Positions 22,480 to 32,530 of a stretch of 64,000 nucleotides of DNA are shown one piece after another. Below the pieces are notes generated by a model. That model did no database searches. It saw only the letters and a program-made list of their open reading frames with translations, and had not been told where the DNA came from. Within the stretch, counting starts at the first letter, position 1. Each line of letters starts with the position of its first letter. The stretch comes from Nematostella vectensis. Taxonomy: Eukaryota; Cnidaria; Anthozoa; Actiniaria; Edwardsiidae. Both the position numbers and the translations under genes were made by a program. The stretch spans positions 16,222,994 through 16,286,993 of the forward strand of contig NC_064040.1 of assembly GCF_932526225.1 (NCBI RefSeq), read 5' to 3'.

Positions 22480-22850
22480 AGCCCGAGCCCTCTTGCGCCC
22501 TGCGACCACCCTCGCCGTGGCCCAGTAGCCCGAACCCTCTTGCGCCCCGCGACCACCCTCGCCGTGGCCCAGTAGCCCAAGCCCTCTCGCACCCCGCGAC
22601 CACCCTCGCCGTGGCCCAGTAGCCCAAGCCCTCTCGCGCCCGCGACCACCCCCGCTGTGGCCCAGCAGCCCTCTTGTGCCCGCGACCACCCCCGCTGTGG
22701 CCCAGTAGCCCGAGCCCTCTTGCGCCCTGCGATCACCCTCGCCGTGCCCCTGTAGCCCAAGCCCTCTCGCGCCTCGCGACCACCCTCGCCGTGCCCCTGT
22801 AGCCCAAGCCCTCTCGCGCCTCGCGACCACCCTCGCCGTGGCCCAGAGGC
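22480..22850. repeat. GC-rich 47-48-bp minisatellite
   Basis: About eight units of 47-48 bp sharing CCTCGCCGTGGCCCAGTAGC and CTCTTGCGCC or CTCTCGCGCC (for example at 22511, 22558 and 22605). It lies just upstream of the decayed minus-strand ORF, possibly in its leader or promoter region. Confidence 0.85.
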
Positions 22851-23439
22851 CCAAACCGGCCCCAGCCTTGGCAACCGAGGGTAGCCCCGACCGAGATCGG
22901 CAAGGTCTGCGTGTGTGGGAGGCGGTCCGTCGCGGGGTATCCCAGGGCGGGCGGGCCGATTGGCGGCGCAGAGGATCGGCGGGAGCCCGCGTAGGTGGAG
23001 GACGGCTCGCCGCGAGGAAGATCGGCAAAAAATTTTGTGCGCTCCGCCTACATTGGGTTTTGCCAATTTCTTGTGTACGTGGAAAGCTCTCCGGCTACAC
23101 AAGGTTTCGGCAAAAGTTTGTGTACGTGGGGGGCTCTCTGCCTGGCGCCGGCGTTTCCCCACGGAGAGCTTGGACCCGAGTTTGGGGGTCCCCAGGCCCG
23201 TTTGCGAGGTGGCTCGAGGTCCTTGGTAGCCGAAAGTCGGGTTGCCCTGGACCCAAAATGCGCTCTCATAACGGAGCCTTTGGAGGTGCACCATGCAGTA
23301 GGTGTCCAAGCACCTCCGGCCGCACGTGTTTGCGTGGCCGATCCTTAGCCACCCGCAGTAATCTTTTCCGCAACTCATCCTTCGAACGCTCGGTATACCA
23401 CAGGACAGACGAATGTCTAATTGCAAGGCCAGCGCCTAA
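22851..23439. other. Right part of the GC-rich insertion, no gene
   Basis: GC-rich sequence with short open frames on both strands that overlap one another and have no recognisable domain. TTTTGCCAATTTCTTGTGTACGTG-like and AGGTTTCGGCAAAAG stretches near 23050-23120 resemble the adjoining 23440-23770 repeat. 23775-23900 is a short direct duplication around GACGGGGCTGGGAGGC. Confidence 0.4.
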
Positions 23440-23770
23440 TTAATTATTCATGAACGCGAACCACCTGCAGCCCTAATTATTATTCATGCACGCGAAACAC
23501 CTGCGGCCCTAATTATTATTCATGTACGCGAAATCTATTTTGCCTACATTAGCTTTTGCCGATTGTTTATGTACGTGAAATCGTTTTGGCCTACATTAGC
23601 TTTTGCCGTTTGTTTATGTACGTGAAATCGTTTTGGCCTACTTTAGCAATCGCCCCGTACACGAAATCGATTTGGCCTACATTAGCAATCGCCAAAAGCT
23701 CATGTACGTGAAATCGATTCGGCCTACATTAGCGATCGCCGATTGTTTATGTACGTGAAACATTATACGC
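23440..23770. repeat. 47-48-bp repeat with TGTACGTGAAATCG
   Basis: Five to six irregular units containing TTTATGTACGTGAAATCG and GGCCTACATTAGC. The first part has ATTATTATTCATG variants. The spacing matches the 22480-22850 array (47-48 bp) although the sequence does not. Confidence 0.75.
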
Positions 23771-24628
23771 TCGATATTTAGAGATGGGGCTGGGGGGCTC
23801 GGAGGGGCGATTCGCGTCTCCCAGGCCTAAGACGGGAGACGGGGCTGGGAGGCCCGGAGGGGCGATCCACGCCTCCCACCAGTTCCTCTGAAACCCCCCA
23901 GTCCCCCCTATTATAAATTTTATTTATCGTGTGAGCTTGAATTACAGTTCGTCCAAATAACTCATTGAAGCCTGGAATTCCCCAAAACTCCGAATACAGT
24001 AATTTCCGAATAAACTAACTGAAGGGCCGGCTAAAAAACGCAAGCAGTAAACTCGGGAATTGCAAGTGATTTGCAGTGATAACATTCGACAAAAGTGTTT
24101 TATTTTTTGTCTTCGCTTTCGCATTCCGGCGGGAGACAATATCGCCGCAAAGAAAGGGACAGCGCATCAAATTCACCGAGAAAATGTCAAGCGTTAACAC
24201 AAAAAGGGCTAATAAAATATACTAATTAGTTTTGTTTAGTTTTTTTATTTTCATTTATTTGCCTTAATTATACAGATATAAATACTTGTTGAAATACTGC
24301 AAACTGGTCAGAAAGCATTTAAAACGATTAAAATAGTGGACCGCCATGTTTGTTATTTTTTGGGAATCAATTCAGACTAAAAAAAGGGAAATTGATAAAG
24401 GAAACAAAGAGACCCGCTTTTATGTTTGAGTTATACAATTAAAAATTCGTCTCTAGGAAACTTGAGGTCATCTTGAGCAAATGAGGTTCCACCTTTATTT
24501 ACTCCTTTTGTTACCAATGTCCCCTCCTGCCTCAATCTCTTTAAAGGGGGGTAGGAAACGCGGGATGGACATAACTCTGCGACTGCAAAGGAGCCTTCTG
24601 TTATTCCCAACACGTCTTGTTTGAAAGC

Positions 24629-27600
24629 TCAGCAGATGATACAGAAACCATATCCCTGTCTTGGCTTGCCGTCATATTCCCCATTGATGAATTTCTCAAG
24701 CATGGGCCATGAGCGATGATAGATGAAGGTTACTTCGTCTGCGTCGTACAGAGCCTTGCTGGCTAATATGTAGGCGAACTCCTCGATTATATACAACACT
24801 GCTTCTCTAATGCTGTCGTCATTATAAAGATCGGGATAAAAATCCGCTATAAACAAAACAAAAAGAAACAACATCAACACCAGGTTACTTGCTAACATTA
24901 AATAAAATGCTACTGAGTGGTGGCTTGTTTCTTATATTCTGAGTATCAAGTTCCGTGTTCGCTTTATGTTATTTCGTTTTTTTTTTGCTTTTACTATAGT
25001 GAAGAGAAAAAAATCAGCTTACGTAATATCACAGGTAAACATGAAAATACCATGTGCATTATATATACATCAACCAAAAAAGAAAAAGCGCTTGATACAA
25101 TAGATTGGTCAAAGGAATAATAAGATACAATTACAGAGCTAGTGATTGCACTATCCATGGTTTCGGATTTAACCAGATAGTCTCGGATCTAACTAAGCAT
25201 TTTACTTAGAACTGATCCACATGAGAGCGGCCATTACAACAGTACCTCAACCCGCGCACAATTACTCTACTAACAGCAAATACTCACACAATTACTCAAC
25301 TACAACAAATAGTTCCTAAACGATTTAAATATTGTAAATAGTACAGAAGTATCATACAAGACACCCTAATGTGTGGTTACTGTCCAGTGTCAATTATCCA
25401 ATATCCTACAATAAAGTCATCAAATCTTGCAGGCGACTTTCTAGTAGTTCTTTGAACTACTTTTTACTCAAATTATCCCGTAAGTGGTAGGGTACGCGAC
25501 GCTTAGGCTAAATTTTTAGGTTCTACATTTGCATCAATTGGAATCTTAAGCTGGTAGTCCTTCAGTTTTCCAATGCCTCCACAGCAACCCGGATACTTAA
25601 ATACTAAAATATCAGTTACTGTCTGATTTTGATGTACAGCATTTACATTTTGGTGTCCCAGCCTTAAGACCTCTAATGCTAACGCAGTTGCTCGTCCTAG
25701 AAAAGATTATCCCTTTCCTTCAATAGCTTTATATTCCACATTGTTCAAAACAGTTTGTCCCCAAATCACTTGTCCAGTAAACTTGCCAATTATAGGAAGA
25801 GGATCTTTACTGCCACAAGGGTACATGTTCGGTTTGCACTTTGCTGATTCACAGACGATATGTTGAGTCTTCAACTTTTCCCAATGTGTCTGATCAATAA
25901 TATTGCAAGTGGCACCAGAGTCAATAACCATTGAAACAGGTATTCCCCCAACGTTCACTGTTATTTTAGCATGACCGTTTGAATCACCAAAACCAGTGCC
26001 GGTCACAGGCGTACCTGACATCATTCTGTTCGACTTTCCTGACTTCCAGTTTTGGTGGATGCCTATTTTGTTTGCTCTTACAAACTCTCTGAAAGCGATC
26101 CCTTCCTTTACACTTGTGGCAGGTCTGGCCCCAAGGTTTACAGCCTTTTTCATTGGACATATGACCTTCTTGACCACACCGAAAACACTTGCCATCAAAA
26201 TTCTTAAATCGTCGGGTAACTTCCTTTTTGTCTCCTAGATCTGCGGTCGTTTTTCCCTTTAATCTCACCAGCTTGACGTTCTTCTACATCCTCCAAAGGT
26301 CGAGCAATTACTCACAACTGGCTCAGGGTTAATACTCGTCCCTTCTGAAGCAGTTTGAGCCGCAGGTTATGTGACATACAACCCATTTTAACCTGGTCAC
26401 TAATTTGTTCATCCAAGAATTCTGCTTCGCCAAATTCGCCGAATTGGCCTTTCTGTTGAAGCCTCGTCACGTATTGTTCTACAATTTTGTTTGGAGACTG
26501 CCTTGTTTCACCGAGTCTAGCAGAGCAGACCAAGCCCGACCACAAGCTCTTAGTTCCCCTACTGGGTTCCAAGAACCTTGGCGAGCTTCCTGCAAGGGTC
26601 CAACGGTTCCAGATGCGGCTGTTGCACTTCGCATACACAATATCACAACTTCAAGGCAAGAACCTTGAGCACTGCGGACGCGCTATCCAGAGCTTCTTGC
26701 AAAGAATACTCAAACAAGAATCCGGTCTGCAACATGATCAAACAGAATTGCACCGAGGGATGCCCGGAAAAGTCGAGCGTTAAAAGTACGCTAAAACCCA
26801 ACTGGGAAGTCAGAGGAGGGCTGTCAGAACGGACTACTGATAAAGGCAGAGCGCATCGTCATCCCGACGTCAGTACGGGAAGAAATAGTCCAAGTTATCC
26901 ACACTGGTCATCAAGGAATCGTCAAATGGCCAGAAGTAAGTAAAGCAATTGAATAAGCTGAGACGCAGTCCCACTGAGGCACCATACCCTCAAAGCTACC
27001 GGAACGTCCGTGGCAGAAAGTAGCGTGTTACAAAAGCGCAACATACTTACTGGTGATCGACTCCCTCTCGAGGTATGTTGAGGTGTCACGTCTATCTAAT
27101 ACAGAGTCTAAGGGTATCATTGAACACTTGAAAGCCATATTCGCAAGGCATGGTTATCCCGAGAGTTCATGACAGATAATGGCCCACAATATGCCACAGC
27201 AATATTTGCGCAATTTGCTACGTCATATGGTTTTACTCATGTGACAAGTAGTCTTCACTTCCCAAGATCCAATGGGGATGTAGAGAGAGGGGTCCAGACA
27301 GCAATGAACCTGATCAATAAGTCGGAAGACCCCTATCAAGCGCTGCTAGCCTTCAGATCAACGCCACTAGAGCACGGAGTATCGCCAGCAGAACTACTAT
27401 TTGGCCGCCGCATTCGTACAACAGTACCAGGTACACCTCCCAGTCTATAACCAGCGTGGCCTGATCTAGAGTCTGTAACAGATAGACACACTTGTTGCTT
27501 TTTATTTTACACCTGTTGCTGCAACCAGAAGATAGAAGTAATGGTTAAACTAGAATAAGTTTTGATAAGTGTCCTCTTACAACACCCCTGTAAAGTGAAA

Positions 27601-30600
27601 TGAATATTAGAAAATATGTCCTGATTTTATAACCTGATGTTTGCTGCTTATGTTTAGTTCTAATGTCCACGAGTATCTTCTGCTTTGCTGGGTGCTATTT
27701 CTGTACAGAACTTGCATAAGCACAGATTATTTTCAGCGATGTCTTTTCTTTATGTCTTCCTTTTCTCTTTTTCTTATTTTTAGTACAATGCTATTCATAT
27801 TTCACAGAATGCCACATTGAAAGTACCGAGCTACCGCTGCACGCATAATCCTCTAGGAGACACTGCTATGTAAAAGCTGTGGCCATTGCGGGCCCAAGCT
27901 CACCAAGTTCTTCCATAGAAGGGACGGGCCCTGTTTAAAAACAACTCAAGGAATGAAAATTTTGAAATTTGAATATATCTATTAAATTCAAAAGTTTTAC
28001 ACAGCTTACTCTGGTTTTTAACAGGCCATCCGCATCATAAGTCGAAATATCTGGTCTTCCTCAAAGGCGCGAGTGCGAGATATCTTGTCTCTTGAAATAC
28101 CATGGAACCCCGACAACTCGACTTCAGGAAAGGGGGGAGGGGGTAAATTTGTTTATTCGTGTGGATTTCTGGCAGCCCAAGGGAGGGGGGGTAAACCCCC
28201 TAAACCCTCCCCCTAGATCCGCTATTGTCTACCTGACTCCTTGTCTGACATCTCGTCGCGGGGGGTCTTGCCTAGCACCCTCGCCACCTCCCTTACTGCG
28301 TCCTGTCGAAAGAGCGCATGCGTGTGGTATAACCGAGTCATCTCTTCCAGCTTCTCTTGGTACACAACGTGCGTGGCAACCTCGCGCGGCCAGTCCACGA
28401 AATGGAAGTCACCGGGGAGCTCGCGAAGTTTAGACAACTAAAAAGACACGGCGTCAGGATTCTTATCAGATTGATTCAAGATAGGGAGAGAAGGTAGAGA
28501 AGACCTATATTCCCCTGCTAGCAAAGATTTCTTCCTGCCTGTTCCTATCATCTCACTTATCCGTGTTGCGTCTTTATGCTCCTTCGCGTTCTCGCTTGTT
28601 ATTTTATTTCTGTCCGCATGAGAAACCTCTGTCGATAGCTGCTATGGAACGTAGCATGTTGTCTAGAAAAGTCTTGGGTATGGCTTTCTACAACAGTATC
28701 ACGAAATATACACGTAATCTAATTAAATGTGTACATTTTTATTGCTAAGTAGTAAGATTGACTGTTTTTATCATAGGTCATACAAGGCCAACTAATCCTA
28801 ATCAAAAAACGGAAAAAATAACGAAGTAAAAATAGGACCCTCCCAAAGCCAAAGGGTAAAAAAATAGGACCCACCAAGAGAGCATAAGATAAGAGAGGGA
28901 CACTTTGGTATTACCCGCGCGCCATGTCGATTCCGAATCTGACTATTTTTTGTAACCACCACCCCACCAATGCGCCTAAGCATTTTTACTCACCCTACCC
29001 CCGCACTTTGGCATTTACATCTTTGTTGTTTGCCGCTATTTTGTGACTTAAACCGAGAAAAAACACCTTATTTGGACAAATACCATCGAAAATTTCATTC
29101 TAGCATCAATGATACGGGCAGTTGCGGTTTATTTAAGGGGTATGTAGTACTTCGAGGATTGCAAGATTTCGAAAACGAGACTTCATTCAAGAGCGGAAAA
29201 CCTCGTGCTTCAAACACCGTTTTCGCTCTTGCTGCTTATTCGTGGTTTCTCAACATTCATTCTCTTCCTAATGGTCAAACGAAATCTGTAGGTTAGACAT
29301 TAGATATGATATTGATTTTTGTGAATATTCCGGTGAATTGAGAAGGAATCCAAGAAAAATACATTTCATAAAACTATCCTTGTAGCGGGGGAATGCATTT
29401 TTGTGATGATCAAAGCCAGCAAGCTTAAGTATCTCAGCTTTTGTAATAGTGAGAAAATAAAGAGGGAGATATTACTGTACTTCTTTGATGTTGTTATTAT
29501 TATATGTTTTATTATTATGTTGTTATTATACGAGCTAGAGTCGGGATTTGAATCAAACGCGGTATCACAGCCATTTTATCGCTCGTCGGTTTTTTTCTAT
29601 TTTCTTCACTTTCTTCTTCGCCGCTCAGACTAACGAAACAGTCAAACTATTTAGGGATTTAGCTTTCTGTGAGTATATTTGCCAATCTTGCTTACTTAAG
29701 TTAGACTTGTTTCTTCTTCCGAGTTATTTTACATGATCTCTTTTCATACCTATCGAGTTGGCAAAACAACAACACGCAACCCGCGGGGGAGTAGGACAAA
29801 AAAAAAGGAACAAATCCTCACGCGCAGTGGTGGAGTGGTGGTTACTAAAAATAGCCAGATTCGGAATCGACATGGCGCGCGGGTAATACCAAAGTGTCCC
29901 TCTCTTATCTTATGCTCTCTTGGTGTGGTCAAATGAATTTTTAATCCTAAAAGATGTCAGAATCGGGAAAAAAATATCCAACAAATGTGTCTGTAATTAA
30001 CGCTCCTTTGAACATGAAATTCATAGAAAATACGTTTGATTGTCAAATGAATATAGATATTTAGGGGTGATATGTTTCCCGAAAACGAGGTTTATAATGT
30101 CAGAGTCGTCTGTCGGAAGTGCTAGTGTTTAGAATTTGAATGGTAATAATTTTGGCTGTTTTGAGCTAGGCTATGTTTTTATGCCATATTCCTTTAGCAG
30201 ATAAAAGGGGGTGTGTCTTTTAATTAAAGCAAGGAAAAGCATTCAATTCCGACAGCATAGCTCAAATTAGAATCGTTTGCCCTTTCTCGACAAATATAGG
30301 ATACTTTGAACTCACTTGGCTTGAAATAATTGGCTTATTTGAATAAATTGGAAACCGTCGAGCATTAAGTCCGTTGAAGACCAGTCCCGACAGTTGTAGG
30401 AGATAAAATTCAGTGTCACTGATAACGATTTTATAGTATATACATGCAAGGAAAAACGTTCAATTCCGACTACAAAGCTCAAATTAGATTCGCTTGCCCT
30501 TTCTCCACAAATATACAATACTTTGAACTCACTAGGTCAACAATTTACTGGGTTATTTGAATAAATTGAGAACTGTTGACATTTAGCAGCATATGTAGAA

Positions 30601-32230
30601 AAATCCTAAAATTACGATTTAATAGTGTACAAAGACAACCTTTTGCAAAAATTGCAGCGCGTGCAAAATACTGCAGCTAGAGTTATTTTTCGAGAGAGTA
30701 AATTCAGCCACATAACACCAATTCTTAAAAGCCTTCAGTGGTTGCCGATTGTCTACCGAATTCGATATAAACTGTCATTGATAAGGCCATACCTGGCAAT
30801 TCACCCAGTTACATAAAGGATTTTATTAACGTTTCAAACAATAGAACTTATAGTTTTAGATCAAATAACAACATGACCCTTAGATGCACCATCAAGTCAA
30901 CAAATTCTTTTGAAGATCGTGCATTTCCAGTCGCTGCGCCCCGTCTGCGGAATAGTCTTCCGTAAGAAGTAAGCTGCACAAATTCTATATATAGTTTTAA
31001 AAAGGCACTTAAGACATTTTTATTTAAAAAAACATTTAATTTATAACTAGTTTATTTTTTCCATATATTTTTATCATAGCTCTATTTCAATTATATTATT
31101 CATAGTTTTATCATAGTTTGCCATTAGTTTTATTTTTTACTCGATGAAATGCGCAAGGAAGTCCATTTACCGGGTTATTTGAATAAATTGAAAACTGTCG
31201 GGCATTATAGTCCATCCAAGACCTGTCCCGACTGTCGGGCATAAAGCCATTGCGTTTTTCATTTAGCAATTTTAAGCCAAAAATATAAGTTTTGACTTCA
31301 AAACCCTCCCACCATTATTTCGCCATCAATCGCCGAACGGACACAGGTAATGAAAAAAGTTACTGATGAGTTCGTTCTGTGTATAGGAATTTCTATTCCG
31401 CCACACGGTAGACCGAGAAATAACTATTTTATATGCTACTTCACGTATTGACATATTTTGCACTTTAGTGAGGTAAGATATGACCTTTCGTTTCCGAATC
31501 CACGCGACTCCTTTTCAGTGTGACCTTAGATTTCATAACAAATTTTTGTCCTTGACTTGTGCTTAGGCGAACATAAATTATTAAATGATTGCACAATATA
31601 TTATTATGTATAGTCCTTTGCGCTAGTTTGGTAAGGGATGTATGTTTTTATTAGCACACCTAACGTAATGTAAGTAAAATGTAATTTATTTCTGAATTGG
31701 TACACGTTTGCACCCGTCACGGTGCAAACCCTCAGACAATCCACAACAAAAGTAAGTAGGACATTTTACATAACAACACTTTACCCTCTTTGCCCCTAAT
31801 TAATGTTGGTTATAGGCGACTTTTAGCTCAAAACACAAGCAGTTGCTAGGTGTCCATTCGCCCTCCAACATTAAGGAGGGGGGGAGGGAAAGTGTCCGTT
31901 TCTTGTAACAGATTGTAGATATTTCCCTACCTTTTTAATGGCTCTCTTGCAGTGTGCTCGTAGATAATCGGCGTGTTTTTTCGCTCGTTTCACAGCATCC
32001 TTAGATCCCATGGCTCTGTACGTATGTACTGAGGGTTGCTGAGGAACGAATACAACTATTTTCCTGGGCTCTTTGCCGAGAAACTCGACGTACTGTTCAA
32101 TAATAGGCTGTTTGTAGTATGGGTTACCAGGGCTCATGCCAAACAGCACGACGCCTTTCTCCTCTAATACTCGGTCCCCAGTCGTGAATATCAGCCCGCC
32201 ATCTTGGTGGTGTTCATGCTTAAGTGGCAT
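24629..32230 (-). CDS. Cyclodipeptide synthase, copy 2 (three exons)
   Basis: Exons 32230-31931, 28437-28233 and 24846-24629, with the same donors, acceptors and phases (0, then 1) as copy 1. About 240 aa, intact. The first 100 residues are identical to copies 1 and 3, and exon 2 is identical to copy 3. Exon 3 has Leu for Val at 175, Phe for Leu at 221 (MLEKFING) and ends CIIC. Ser33, Asn36, Tyr187, Glu191, Tyr211 and His212 are all kept. Intron 1 is 3.5 kb because of a 2.7-kb block shared only with copy 3; intron 2 is about 3.4 kb and holds the gypsy remnant. AATAAA is at 24494-24499. Confidence 0.9.
25450..27450. mobile_element. Scrambled Ty3/gypsy remnant in intron 2 of CDPS copy 2
   Basis: Same head-to-head arrangement as in copy 1: gag, zinc knuckles and protease (VIDSGATCNIID) on the minus strand from about 26560 down to 25450, and RNase H plus integrase on the plus strand from about 26540 to 27450. 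This copy lacks about 115 bp in the RNase H-integrase linker (after 26715) but keeps the integrase end LEHGVSPAELLFGRR. It also has a deletion next to the first zinc knuckle. Confidence 0.85.
28871..29930. mobile_element. ~1.06-kb inverted-repeat (MITE-like) element, copy 2
   Basis: Left arm 28871-28985 and right arm 29818-29930 are inverted copies (AAGAGAGCATAAGATAAGAG, GGTATTACCCGCGCGCCATG, then TGGGGTGGTGG). No transposase is visible. It is repeated at about 42690-43760 in copy 3. The open frames inside it (for example 29403-29633) have no recognised domain. Confidence 0.75.
30228..30590. repeat. ~214-bp direct duplication next to the LINE fragment
   Basis: Two diverged units share CATTCAATTCCGAC, CTCAAATTAGA, CTTTGAACTCACT and TTATTTGAATAAATTG. 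A further partial unit is at about 31150-31260. Copy 3 has the same at about 44040-44400. Confidence 0.75.
30600..31060 (+). pseudogene. LINE (non-LTR) reverse transcriptase C-terminal fragment, copy 2
   Basis: Translation gives LQRVQNTAARVIF, HITPILKSLQWLPIVYRIRYK and, in a shifted frame, FPVAAPRLWNSLP. These are the conserved end of RT in CR1/L2/RTE-like LINEs found in many animals. There are frame breaks and a short 3' tail. The same fragment is at 44412-44870 in copy 3. Confidence 0.85.
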
Positions 32231-32530
32231 TGTATAAATGAACGCAAGGTGGAAAAGGTAAGTTGTACACCTTGGTGAACTTTTGAGAGATACAGGCGGT
32301 TGAAGAAGAGATGTTCACGTCTTTGTGAGACAGACGTTGTGCTTGTTAGAATATTATTAGGTTCTATGGTCCTATGGTCCTATTGTCCTATTGTCACGTC
32401 CACACAACCACGCATTTATTACTATATAGGTTATCCTGTAATGACGGACGTGTGGTCGCGACCATATGACCTCCTCCTCCTCCTGTTAAAAGCGATATTC
32501 TAAGTCATACACGCAAAAAGTGCGATGTTA

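Larger units (their letters stand above)
19127..23912. mobile_element. GC-rich foreign-looking insertion between CDPS copies 1 and 2
   Basis: Base composition switches sharply from AT-rich host DNA to strongly GC-rich sequence at 19127 and back near 23912. Comparison with 49512-49885 shows that about 375 bp of the array sequence is missing at the insertion point, so this is an insertion with deletion. It contains one large decayed minus-strand ORF and two repeat blocks. No clear terminal repeats or target duplication were found. It could be an unrecognised large transposon, an endogenised virus-like or algal-type sequence, or transferred DNA. Confidence 0.75.
28800..31545. other. 2.7-kb block in intron 1 of CDPS copy 2
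   Basis: Present here and at 42612-45360 (copy 3) and absent from copies 1 and 4, which instead have about 0.4 kb of different sequence (15110-15475 and 55080-55450). It contains an inverted-repeat element (about 28871-29930), a ~214-bp tandem duplication and a LINE 3' fragment, given separately. Confidence 0.8.

Noticed and set aside
23942..24139. 65-codon ORF (also at 37581 and 49921) downstream of the CDPS genes
   Set aside because: No domain, lengths vary by indels, and repetition follows from the array.
29403..29633. Membrane-like ORF inside the MITE of CDPS intron 1
   Set aside because: Hydrophobic only because of TTATTATT-rich sequence; length differs between the two copies by frame changes.
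31360..31400. CTGATGAG at 31364 as a possible hammerhead core
   Set aside because: No CGAAAC partner or stem II follows; the match is only to the short core motif.
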